DNA from: an uncultured Lentibacter sp.
Lineage (GTDB): Bacteria; Pseudomonadota; Alphaproteobacteria; Rhodobacterales; Rhodobacteraceae
NCBI RefSeq assembly: GCF_937123735.1
Contig: NZ_CAKZKL010000010.1
Coordinates: 124,001-188,000 of the forward strand
Reading direction: 5' to 3'
DNA length: 64,000 bases
In this document: piece after piece, positions 49,597 to 57,209 of the stretch
How positions within the stretch are numbered: the stretch's first letter is position 1
Layout: each line of letters starts with the position of its first letter
Notes under the pieces: generated by a model
Database searches by the model: none
What the model saw: the letters and a program-made list of their open reading frames with translations, nothing else
Told to the model about the DNA's origin: nothing
Program-made: the position numbers and the translations under genes

Positions 49597-50601
49597 TCAG
49601 GCGCCGCGCGAGGCTCGCAACAGAAGCTCTGCCGCATCGGGGCGGTTGAGCAGGCTTTGGCTGACCTCATAGGCCCCTTGCACCCGGCTGGCGTGGCCTG
49701 TGTGGGTGTTGCCGATGGTGCGCGCAACCTTTGGGGGCAGCGCGCAGCGGGTGCGGGGGTCTATGCGCAGGGTTTCGGCGGCGATACCTTCGGCGAAGAC
49801 AATCTGGTGGGCATCAAACAAGATCTGGTAATAGTCAACAAAGCCCCCCTTTTGCAAAACCACGCTTCTGCCGTTGACGAGGTGGCGCGCCTTGAGCAGC
49901 ACTTCGGCACGCCCCGCGCCCAGCCTGTCTTCGCGTTGGTAGACAAAGAGGCGGTGCTCGGGGGAGACAAGCAGATCGCGCGCGTTGTGCAGGGTGGCCT
50001 GTTTGATGAGCACCGGTGCGAAGTCGCCGCTGGCACGCACGGTGAGATGGCCGATCCAGCGGACCGGTTGGGCCCCGTCATCGCGGGTGAGAAGTTTGTC
50101 GCCGATGGCGAGCTCTTCGACGGCGCGTTGCTCGCCTGTGGCGAGGGTGAGCCTTGTGCCGCGGGTGAAGGAGACGCAGGCCAGCTGGGCAAAGCGCAGC
50201 GGCGCGTTCTCGGTGTCGATTCCCACAAGGCGGTAGTCTTCTTTGGGTTCCAGCGGGGCCAGTGGCATGGCATAGATTTGGGCCACATGCCCCTGCGGGT
50301 CGACTTCCACCAGAACCAGCATTTCGATGGCCTCGCTTTTGGAGGTCATGAGGGTGAGGCAGCTGTCGAGCACGACGGTGGCCCCCTTGACCCCGGTGGC
50401 ACTGTCCGCCGCGATCTGGAAATGGCCGTTTTCCAGCGCATGCAGGCTCAGGCGCATCGGGCGGGCCCGGGGGCTGAGCTGGTAGCTGTCATCCAGCACC
50501 AGGTCGCTGGCAAAGCTGAGGTCGTCGCCCAGGTTGGCCCCCTGTGAGACCGGCAGCATGGGGGCGGGGTAAACTTGTAAGGCGTGGGCGGTTTCACTCA
50601 T
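49597..50601 (-). CDS. Hint (Hedgehog/intein) domain protein
   Basis: This 334-residue protein has an N-terminal strand-rich part (about 1-140) and a Hint_2-type self-processing domain (about 150-300): SFTRGTRLTLATGEQRAVEE, LAIGDKLLTRDDGAQPVRWI and LLVSPEHRLFVY with the block-B His. In most roseobacter Hint_2 proteins the domain starts with Cys (CFTAGT-like); here the equivalent residue is Ser and a Cys lies two residues before it. Such proteins are often exported by type I systems, but I see no RTX repeats. It stands alone between convergent and divergent genes. Confidence 0.8.
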   Translation of the reverse strand: MSETAHALQVYPAPMLPVSQGANLGDDLSFASDLVLDDSYQLSPRARPMRLSLHALENGHFQIAADSATGVKGATVVLDSCLTLMTSKSEAIEMLVLVEVDPQGHVAQIYAMPLAPLEPKEDYRLVGIDTENAPLRFAQLACVSFTRGTRLTLATGEQRAVEELAIGDKLLTRDDGAQPVRWIGHLTVRASGDFAPVLIKQATLHNARDLLVSPEHRLFVYQREDRLGAGRAEVLLKARHLVNGRSVVLQKGGFVDYYQILFDAHQIVFAEGIAAETLRIDPRTRCALPPKVARTIGNTHTGHASRVQGAYEVSQSLLNRPDAAELLLRASRGA

Positions 50602-50739
50602 GAGATGGGTCTTCTTGGGCCGTTTCTTTGCGTCAGAGCTATCGTAAGATTGGGGCGAAAGCGCGGCGAGACTGCGGTCTTGCTCTGGTCAAAGCGGCGG
50701 ATTTGGGGTTTTGTGGCGCGCAACAAAAGGGAGACGGAT

Positions 50740-51519
50740 ATGGATCTGGGAATCGCAGGAAAGAAGGCGCTTGTCTGTGCCTCCTCAAAGGGCTTGGGGC
50801 GCGGATGTGCCGAGGCGCTGGCAGAGGCAGGGGTGACCCTTGTGATGAACGCACGCGGCGCAGAGACGCTTGAGGCCGTGGCGGCGGATATTGCCGGGAA
50901 ATACGGTGTCGAGGTTGTCGCTGTGGCGGCGGATGTGACCACCGAGGAGGGCCGCGCCAAACTGCTCGCGGCGGCCGGAGATGTGGACATTCTTGTGACC
51001 AATGCGGGCGGGCCGCCCCCCGGCACATGGACGGATTGGTCGCGCGAGGACTTCATTGCAGCGCTGGACGCCAATATGCTTGCGCCGATTGCGCTGATGC
51101 AGGCTTTGGTGCCGCATATGCAAAAGCAGGGCTGGGGCCGGGTGGTGAACATCACCAGCCAGTCGGTAAAAGCACCGATCCCGGTTTTGGGCCTGAGCAA
51201 CTCGGCGCGCGCCGGGTTGACCGGCTTTGTGGCGGGCACATCGCGGCAGGTGGCTCCGGACGGGGTGACGATCAACAACCTGCAACCGGGCATTCATGCG
51301 ACAGACCGTGCTGTGGGGCTGGATGCCGGTGTGGCCAGCGCGCAGGGGATCACGCCTCAGGCGGCCAAGGCGCAGCGGGAAGCGACCATTCCGGCGCGCC
51401 GCTATGGCACGGCCGAAGAGTTTGGCGCGACATGTGCGTTCTTATGTTCGCAACATGCGGGCTTCATGGTTGGCCAGAATATCCTGCTGGATGGCGGCGC
51501 TGTGAACGCAACGATGTAG
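50740..51519 (+). CDS. Atypical short-chain dehydrogenase/reductase
   Basis: This 259-residue Rossmann-fold protein has the cofactor loop ASSKGLGRG, NAGGPPPGTW, and ITSQSVKAPIPVLGLSNSAR at the active site. The usual YxxxK is replaced by SxxxR (SNSAR), as in a known BKR-like SDR subgroup without the canonical tetrad. The C terminus QNILLDGGAVNATM is normal. ATG 50740 follows GGGAG at six to seven bases; the frame extends upstream without conserved sequence. The substrate is unknown, and its redox activity should not be assumed. Confidence 0.85.
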   Translation: MDLGIAGKKALVCASSKGLGRGCAEALAEAGVTLVMNARGAETLEAVAADIAGKYGVEVVAVAADVTTEEGRAKLLAAAGDVDILVTNAGGPPPGTWTDWSREDFIAALDANMLAPIALMQALVPHMQKQGWGRVVNITSQSVKAPIPVLGLSNSARAGLTGFVAGTSRQVAPDGVTINNLQPGIHATDRAVGLDAGVASAQGITPQAAKAQREATIPARRYGTAEEFGATCAFLCSQHAGFMVGQNILLDGGAVNATM

Positions 51520-51532
51520 ACCAAACAGCCGC

Positions 51533-52213
51533 TTAGGCGCGCGGCGCGGGCGGTTTGGGAATAAGGTTGCGGGATATGATGTCTTCAAGCACGGCGGCGC
51601 CAAAGGTGGCGTTGCCGTGTTTGCCGTCTGAATGGGCGAAGTGCGCGGGCAACTGGCCAGCGCTGTCGGCCAGGGCCGTGTTCGGATCATACAGCGGCAG
51701 GCCGCGCGCCTGAATGAGCTGGCTCAGGGCTGCGTTGAGCGCCTGCAAGAGCGGGTTGGGCGCGAACAGGGGCGGGGCGACAACGGCCAGCGGCGCTTGC
51801 GCGGCGATGGTGGCGAGCCCCTCCAGGGCGGAACTGCGCGCCTCGGCCAGCCAGTCAGCGAGGAAAGCGGTGGAGAGCGTGGTCTTGGCCGAGCGGCTTG
51901 GCACTGTGGTGAGGCCGAGCCGGGCCAGGCGCATCTCGGTGAGGAATTGCGCGCTGTGAAAGCCGATACTGGCCACAACGGGCAGCCCCGAGAGCAGCGG
52001 CGTGGCACAGCCCAGCTCGCGTGCGAACCCCTCGATCTTCTGGCGCGCCCGGAAGCGCTCAGAGGTGAGCGCGGCTTGGGGCGTGAGCTGCACGATGCCG
52101 TCGCGCCAGGCGGCGGCGGAGGTGGCGAAGCTGAGGGTCTCATAGCCCAGAGCTGCTGCCCCAAGCGCGAGGGCGCGGGCGTGGCTGTCGCCCACCACCA
52201 GAAGGCGGCTCAT
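51533..52213 (-). CDS. SGNH-hydrolase-like protein
   Basis: This 226-residue protein starts LLVVGDSHARALALG, the GDSH variant of the GDSL block I of SGNH hydrolases, and ends with HSDGKHGNATFGAAVLEDI, resembling block V (DxxH). Such proteins deacylate or acylate surface polysaccharides. It overlaps the upstream GSCFA gene by four bases (ATGA), so the two products probably act together. There is no clear signal peptide, implying a cytoplasmic site. Confidence 0.65.
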   Translation of the reverse strand: MSRLLVVGDSHARALALGAAALGYETLSFATSAAAWRDGIVQLTPQAALTSERFRARQKIEGFARELGCATPLLSGLPVVASIGFHSAQFLTEMRLARLGLTTVPSRSAKTTLSTAFLADWLAEARSSALEGLATIAAQAPLAVVAPPLFAPNPLLQALNAALSQLIQARGLPLYDPNTALADSAGQLPAHFAHSDGKHGNATFGAAVLEDIISRNLIPKPPAPRA

Positions 52214-53283
52214 GGTTTGGCCTCCGGATCGAGCAGGATGTCTTCGCAGGCGAGGTCCTCGGCTGCGGCCTCGGCCCGGATGGCGGCGTCTTGGGCGCTC
52301 TCATCTTGGGCGGCGAGCGGCTTTTTGGTAAAGCGCATGCCGGCAAAGAAATGCCGCATCACCAGGGCCACACCCTCGGGGGCCACAGAGCGCAGGTTGG
52401 GCTCAAAAAACTGCCCCCGCGTGGGCGGCGCGGCGATGATCTCGTAGCTGGGGAAGTAATCAATAAAGGGTGCCGAGGCGGCCAGGTCGGTGGCCACGGC
52501 ACGCAGCACCGATTTGGAATACTGGGTGGCCAGCAGAACGTGATCGGATGTGGCCGTTGCGGTAAGTGGCACGGGCGAGACCGTCAGAAGGATCTTGAGG
52601 GCCGGATTGAGGCTGCGCAGCCCGCGAATCGCCTTTTTCATGGATTTGAGCACCGCCGGGTAGCCGTCATTGACAAAGTGGTGCTCTGTCGGGTCATAGC
52701 GTCCGGCCACTGTGCCGGGGCAGAGCGCGTAGGGCTGGCCTGTCGTGGCGTGGGCAAAGCCCTCGGTGAGGCCCATTGTGAAGACAAAGACCTGCGCCTG
52801 TTTTGCCGAGCGGGCAAAGGCGCGCGCGGTGCTGCGCAGCATCTCAAGGCATTCGGCGCGGCTGGCAAACCCCTCTGGCTCAAGGGTCGGGCGCAGGCTG
52901 TCGCGAAAGCGGCCCGCGTCTTCCCAGATTTCGATGGTGTCGCAGAGGGCCCCGTCTTGAGCGAGCGCGACCCAGAGCGCCAGCATCCGCGCAGTGTAGA
53001 TATTGGCGGTGCGGGCCGAATAGACCCCGTAGTTATAGCGTTTGGCGAGCGCGGGGGAGGCCGAGGCAGGGGCCGGCTCGGCATTGATCCAGGGTTTGCC
53101 GTTGGCCTGCACGGCGCGCGAGATATGTTGGGCAAAACAGCTGCCATAGGTGGCAAACCCCGCGTTGGCGGGCAATTTCCATTTGGAGCGAAACAGGCCC
53201 TCATAGCCCCAGCATCCCGGATCGGCGACGGCTGTGCGCCAGAAGGCTTGGGGCGGTTGCGCCGAATAGGGGGTGTCACTCAT
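52210..53283 (-). CDS. GSCFA-domain protein
   Basis: This 357-residue protein contains the name-giving GSCFA motif in FATYGSCFAQHISRAV (about residues 42-57). Further family-like parts are YNYGVYSARTANIYTARML, VFVFTMGLTEGF, KILLTVSPVPLTAT and VDYFPSYEII-like IDYFPSYEII. GSCFA proteins are SGNH-related and occur with polysaccharide genes. It is the first gene of a two-gene unit with the SGNH-like protein and is divergent from soxC. Confidence 0.8.
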   Translation of the reverse strand: MSDTPYSAQPPQAFWRTAVADPGCWGYEGLFRSKWKLPANAGFATYGSCFAQHISRAVQANGKPWINAEPAPASASPALAKRYNYGVYSARTANIYTARMLALWVALAQDGALCDTIEIWEDAGRFRDSLRPTLEPEGFASRAECLEMLRSTARAFARSAKQAQVFVFTMGLTEGFAHATTGQPYALCPGTVAGRYDPTEHHFVNDGYPAVLKSMKKAIRGLRSLNPALKILLTVSPVPLTATATSDHVLLATQYSKSVLRAVATDLAASAPFIDYFPSYEIIAAPPTRGQFFEPNLRSVAPEGVALVMRHFFAGMRFTKKPLAAQDESAQDAAIRAEAAAEDLACEDILLDPEAKP

Positions 53284-53414
53284 ACCAAAACAAGCCTTGG
53301 GCTATGGCGCAGCAATGCGCCTGTGAAACAGGGGTCTTGGCGCTGACTGTTCAAGAAGCGGCCCGGCGCGTCAAGCGGTGGGGCGGGCTTTTTGCCGCGT
53401 CTCGGAAAGAAACC

Positions 53415-53430
53415 ATTCACCAGATAGAAT
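53415..53430. promoter_or_regulatory. Operator 1, ATTC-N8-GAAT, before soxC
   Basis: ATTC at 53415-53418 and GAAT at 53427-53430 are separated by exactly eight bases. ATTC-N8-GAAT is the site reported for the sulfide-responsive ArsR-family repressor SqrR of Rhodobacter and related SoxR/BigR repressors. The site overlaps the candidate -35 box. No such regulator gene is in the window. Confidence 0.65.
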
Positions 53431-53443
53431 ATGATGGTATACA
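53416..53443 (+). promoter_or_regulatory. Candidate soxC promoter
   Basis: TTCACC (53416-53421) and TATACA (53438-53443) are separated by 16 bases and each resembles the sigma-70 consensus in four of six or more positions. The -35 box lies in operator 1, and operator 2 would sit just after the start of transcription, a sensible layout for repression. Prediction only. Confidence 0.4.
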
Positions 53444-53454
53444 AACGCGGTTAA

Positions 53455-53470
53455 ATTCAATATCGTGAAT
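53455..53470. promoter_or_regulatory. Operator 2, ATTC-N8-GAAT, before soxC
   Basis: ATTC at 53455-53458 and GAAT at 53467-53470 are again separated by eight bases. The centre is exactly 40 bases from operator 1, close to four helical turns, so both could be bound on one face of the DNA. The wider palindrome is ATTCA-N6-TGAAT. Confidence 0.65.
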
Positions 53471-53498
53471 AAGATCGAAAACAGGGAGGCGAGATTCG

Positions 53499-54776
53499 AT
53501 GACGGAGAACTCGGCAATGAAAGGGCCCTCGCGCCGCGCTTTTTTGAAGGCTGCGGCGGCGTCTGTGCCGGTGGCGGCGGTGGCCGGTGCGGCGCGGGCG
53601 GATGACCCGCTGATTACGGAAGTGCAGGAATGGGCCTCTGGCCTTGGAGCCGGGGTGGATGAGACCCCTTATGGCCTGCCGATCAAATTTGAAGGCGATG
53701 TGGTGCGCCGCACCGTTGAGTGGCTGACGGCTGATCAGATCAGCTCCATCAACTTCACCCCCATTCACGCGCTGGACGGCACCATCACGCCGCAGGGCTG
53801 CGCCTTTGAGCGCCATCACAGTGGCGCGATTGAGCTCAAGAAAGAAGATTATCGCCTGATGATCAACGGCTTGGTCGATCAGCCGCTGGTCTTCTCTTAT
53901 GAAGATTTGGAGCGCTTTCCGCGCGAAAACCACGTCTATTTCTGCGAATGTGCGGCCAACACCGGCATGGAGTGGGCCGGCGCACAGCTCAATGGTGCGC
54001 AATATACCCACGGTATGATCCACAATATGGAATACACCGGTGTGACCCTGCGCACGCTTCTCAACGAGGCGGGCCTCGGGGCGGCGGGCGATCTGAAGGA
54101 CAAGTGGGTTTATGTTGAGGGGGCAGATGCCTCTTCAAACGGCCGTTCTATCCCGATGGAAAAAGCGCTGGATGACTGTCTTGTGGCTTTCAAGGCCAAT
54201 GGCGAGGCGCTGCGCATGGAGCATGGCTACCCTGTGCGCCTTGTTGTGCCGGGCTGGGAAGGCAACATGTGGGTGAAGTGGCTGCGCCGCATCGAGGTGA
54301 CGGATGCTGCCGTGGAAAGCCGCGAAGAGACCTCAAAATACACCGACACGCTGGCCGACGGCACGAGCCGCAAGTGGACCTGGGAGATGGATGCGAAATC
54401 CATCATCACCAGCCCGAGCCCGCAGATGCCCATCACCCATGGCAAGGGGCCTCTTGTGATCAGCGGTCTGGCCTGGTCGGGCCGTGGCGCGATCACGCGG
54501 GTGGATGTCTCTAAAGACGGTGGCAAGACCTGGGAAACCGCCCGTCTGGCCAAGCCTGGCGAGAAGATGGCGCTGACGCGGTTCTACTTTGACACCACAT
54601 GGGATGGGGAGGAGATGTTCCTTCAGGCCCGGGCTATGGACGAGACCGGCTATGTGCAGCCCACCAAAGACGAGCTGCGCGAAGTGCGTGGCGAAAACTC
54701 GATCTATCACAACAACGGCATCCAGACATGGTGGGTGCAGCCGAACGGGGAGGCCAACAATGTCGAAATTTCTTAA
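53499..54776 (+). CDS. soxC: Sulfite dehydrogenase (sulfane dehydrogenase) subunit SoxC
   Basis: This 425-residue periplasmic molybdenum protein has a Tat signal (SRRAFLKAAAASVP). The sulfite-oxidase-type fold shows VYFCECAANTGMEW with the molybdenum-ligand Cys, VEGADASSNGRSIPMEKAL, YPVRLVVPGWEGNMWVKWL and a C-terminal dimerisation domain with GRGAITRVDVSKDGGKTWE. With SoxD it oxidises the sulfane sulfur bound to SoxYZ. AGGGAGGC precedes the ATG. It overlaps soxD by 17 bases. The cofactor requires moa genes such as moaA at 3363-4370. Confidence 0.96.
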   Translation: MTENSAMKGPSRRAFLKAAAASVPVAAVAGAARADDPLITEVQEWASGLGAGVDETPYGLPIKFEGDVVRRTVEWLTADQISSINFTPIHALDGTITPQGCAFERHHSGAIELKKEDYRLMINGLVDQPLVFSYEDLERFPRENHVYFCECAANTGMEWAGAQLNGAQYTHGMIHNMEYTGVTLRTLLNEAGLGAAGDLKDKWVYVEGADASSNGRSIPMEKALDDCLVAFKANGEALRMEHGYPVRLVVPGWEGNMWVKWLRRIEVTDAAVESREETSKYTDTLADGTSRKWTWEMDAKSIITSPSPQMPITHGKGPLVISGLAWSGRGAITRVDVSKDGGKTWETARLAKPGEKMALTRFYFDTTWDGEEMFLQARAMDETGYVQPTKDELREVRGENSIYHNNGIQTWWVQPNGEANNVEIS

Positions 54777-55815
54777 GCTGACAGTTGCGGCCCTTGCGCT
54801 GACGGCGGCCAGCTCTGCGCCTAACTTTGCGGCGGCCGAGAAGTTTGGCCTTGGCCGCGCGGCCACGGATGCGGAAATTGCCGCCTGGGATCTGGACATT
54901 CACCCCGATGGCACAGGCTTGCCCGAAGGCTCGGGCGATGTCTGGACCGGTGACGAGGTCTTTGCGCAGCACTGTGCTGTCTGCCACGGCGATTTTGCCG
55001 AAGGGGCGGGCAACTGGCCCAAGCTGGCCGGCGGCAAGGACACGCTCGACCACAAGGACCCGCTCAAGACAGTTGGCTCCTACTGGCCCTATCTGTCGAC
55101 GACCTGGGACTATATCAACCGTTCCATGCCCTTTGGTGCCGCCCAGACACTGAGCGCCGATGAGGTCTATGCGATCACGGCTTATATCCTTTATTCCAAC
55201 GACCTTGTGGATGAGGATTTTGTGCTTTCCAAGGAAACCTTCCTGGACGTGGACATGCCCAATGCGGACGGTTTCATTGTGGATGACCGCCTGACGGCGG
55301 AAGCGCATTTTGTCCGCGAGCCCTGCATGACGGACTGCAAGGGCGAGGTGAAGATTTTGAAGAATGTTGTCTTCAAGGGCGATCCCAACTCACCGGATGA
55401 TCCGGATGCGGCACCTGTGGCCGAGGCCGCGAGCGAAGAGGCTGCGGCAGCACCGGCGCAAGAAGCGGCCGTGGTCGAAACCGCCGCGCTGGATATGGCG
55501 CTCGTGGCCAAGGGGGAAAAGGTCTTCAAGAAGTGCAAGGCCTGCCACCAGGTGGGCGATGGCGCCAAGAACAAGACCGGCCCCATTCTCAACGGAGTGA
55601 TGAACGCCAAGCTGGGCCATGTCGAGGGGTTCAAATATTCCAAGACAATGGCGAGCATGGGCGAAGACGGGATGATCTGGGATGAAGCCAATATGGCGGC
55701 TTTCCTGAAAAAGCCCAAAGCCTTTGTGAAAAAGACAAAAATGTCTTTCGCGGGCCTGAAGAAGGATGAAGATATCGCCGCTGTGACGGAATATCTGAAA
55801 TCATTCTCCGAGTGA
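54760..55815 (+). CDS. soxD: SoxD, diheme c-type cytochrome subunit of sulfane dehydrogenase
   Basis: This 351-residue protein has a Sec signal (about residues 1-25, ending AAAE) and two c-heme sites: CAVCHGDFAEG in the N-terminal domain and CKACHQVGDGAKNKTGP in the C-terminal cytochrome c domain, joined by an Ala/Glu-rich linker (about 220-245). It accepts electrons from SoxC. The start ATG at 54760 lies inside the end of soxC, with a GGGGAGG ribosome site. A clear terminator follows. Confidence 0.95.
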   Translation: MSKFLKLTVAALALTAASSAPNFAAAEKFGLGRAATDAEIAAWDLDIHPDGTGLPEGSGDVWTGDEVFAQHCAVCHGDFAEGAGNWPKLAGGKDTLDHKDPLKTVGSYWPYLSTTWDYINRSMPFGAAQTLSADEVYAITAYILYSNDLVDEDFVLSKETFLDVDMPNADGFIVDDRLTAEAHFVREPCMTDCKGEVKILKNVVFKGDPNSPDDPDAAPVAEAASEEAAAAPAQEAAVVETAALDMALVAKGEKVFKKCKACHQVGDGAKNKTGPILNGVMNAKLGHVEGFKYSKTMASMGEDGMIWDEANMAAFLKKPKAFVKKTKMSFAGLKKDEDIAAVTEYLKSFSE

Positions 55816-55823
55816 TCTACTTG

Positions 55824-55852
55824 CGGGGGCGCTGGCTTGGCGCCCCCGTTTT
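55824..55852 (+). terminator. Rho-independent terminator after soxD
   Basis: CGGGGGCGC (55824-55832) pairs perfectly with GCGCCCCCG (55840-55848) around a seven-base loop, followed by TTTT. It lies nine bases after the soxD stop and 57 bases before the next gene, so it should reduce read-through from soxCD into the thioredoxin-like/soxE/soxF genes. Confidence 0.75.
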
Positions 55853-55908
55853 GCGACAGGGAGATTCTGTGGCAAACTGCAAAGCACACACCTTTGGGAG
55901 GAGGGGCG

Positions 55909-56502
55909 ATGCTTACGAGACGGCAGTTTACCTTTGCCAGCGCCGCGGCGCTTGGCAGCACCGGCGCGGGCTTTGCCGCAGAGCTGGGCGATGATGGTTT
56001 GCACAAGCAACCATGGTTTTTGGACACATTTCTGGAACTGGGCGACGATCTGGCCACAGCTGCGCAGAACGGGCGGCACCTGATGATCCTTTGGGAGCAG
56101 AACGGCTGCCCCTATTGCCGCGAGCTGCATGAGGTGAATTTTGCGCGCCCCGAGCTGAGCGGCTATATCACGGCGCATTTTGATGTGATCCAGCTGGATA
56201 TGTTTGGCGCGCGCGAGGTGCTTGATTTTGACGGAGAGGCGTTGGAAGAGCGCGATCTGGCCGCAAAATGGGGGGTGAATTTCACCCCGACCACACTTTT
56301 GGTCCATGGCACAGGCGCCGGGGCCAGCAGCCTGCGAGCGGCCGAGAGCTTTCGGATGCCGGGCTATTTGAAACCGTTTCACTACCTGTCGTCGCTGGAG
56401 TTTGTGGCGCAGGACCACTTTAGAACACAGAGTTTCCAGCGCTATTTGCAGGAAAAATTCGCAGACCTGGAGGAGAAGGGGATTGATCCAGACGTTTGGT
56501 AA
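55909..56502 (+). CDS. Thioredoxin-like periplasmic protein (SoxW/SoxS-like)
   Basis: This 197-residue protein has a Tat-like signal (LTRRQFTFASAAALGSTGAG) and a thioredoxin-fold redox site NGCPYCRELHEVNF, with the cis-Pro region VNFTPTTLLVHG. Thioredoxin-like SoxS/SoxW proteins keep SoxYZ and SoxR-type partners reduced. GGGAGGAGG before ATG 55909 fixes the start; the frame is open upstream without conserved sequence. The end overlaps soxE by 20 bases. Confidence 0.8.
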   Translation: MLTRRQFTFASAAALGSTGAGFAAELGDDGLHKQPWFLDTFLELGDDLATAAQNGRHLMILWEQNGCPYCRELHEVNFARPELSGYITAHFDVIQLDMFGAREVLDFDGEALEERDLAAKWGVNFTPTTLLVHGTGAGASSLRAAESFRMPGYLKPFHYLSSLEFVAQDHFRTQSFQRYLQEKFADLEEKGIDPDVW

Positions 56503-57184
56503 AGCCGTGGCGATTGTGCTGTTGGCGGGGGCTGTGCAGGCCGAGGATATCGGCGATGCGACCCGTGGGGAGAAGGTGTTTCACACCTGCACCTCTTGCC
56601 ATCAAATCGGTTATGGGGCCAAGAACCGCGTGGGGCCGCATCTGAACGAGATTTTCGGCCGTAAGGCGGGGGAATTCTCGGATGAGTATAAGTATTCCAA
56701 AGGCTTGCTGCGCGAGGGCGCGGCCGGGCTTGTCTGGGATCTGCGCTCGCTGGATGCCTATATCGAAAACCCAAAGGCTCTGGTGAGCGGCACGCGGATG
56801 AACTTCCGCGGGATCAAGGAAGCCGAAAAACGCGCAGACCTTCTGGCCTATTTGCGCCTCTTCTCAGACAACCCGGCCAATATTCCGGAGGCGCAGCCCA
56901 CAGGCGTGCCGCGCGAGGTGGAATTGGCCCCGGAAATATTGGCGATTGTCGGAGACCCGGAGTATGGCGAGTATCTCGCCAGTGAATGCAGCTCCTGTCA
57001 CCAGAGCAGCGGCACGGATGACGGGATCCCGGCAATCACCCAATGGCCCGAGGAAGATTTTGTTGTCGCCATGCACGCTTACAAGCGCCAGATCAGGCCG
57101 CATCCCGTGATGCAGATGATGGCGGGGCGGCTGACGGATGAGGAGATTGCCGCGCTGGCCGCTTACTTTAAGAACGTCGAATAA
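56483..57184 (+). CDS. soxE: Diheme c-type cytochrome SoxE
   Basis: This 233-residue protein has a signal peptide and two c-heme motifs, CTSCHQIGYGAKNRVGP (about residue 42) and CSSCHQSSGTDDGIP (about residue 175). Its place between the SoxW-like gene and soxF matches SoxE, the electron acceptor for the SoxF flavoprotein. I chose a TTG start at 56483: AGGAGAAGGGG lies just before it and it gives a proper signal (IQTFGKAVAIVLLAGAVQAE). No ATG is suitably placed; a GTG at 56507 would truncate the signal. Confidence 0.85.
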   Translation: MIQTFGKAVAIVLLAGAVQAEDIGDATRGEKVFHTCTSCHQIGYGAKNRVGPHLNEIFGRKAGEFSDEYKYSKGLLREGAAGLVWDLRSLDAYIENPKALVSGTRMNFRGIKEAEKRADLLAYLRLFSDNPANIPEAQPTGVPREVELAPEILAIVGDPEYGEYLASECSSCHQSSGTDDGIPAITQWPEEDFVVAMHAYKRQIRPHPVMQMMAGRLTDEEIAALAAYFKNVE

Positions 57185-57209
57185 CCAACCGTAAACAGGG
57201 AGAAAACGA

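Noticed and set aside
49309..50547. A 412-codon plus-strand frame overlapping the BrnA-like gene and antisense to the Hint gene
   Set aside because: It would overlap one supported gene out of frame and another in antisense; its composition is that of a shadow frame.
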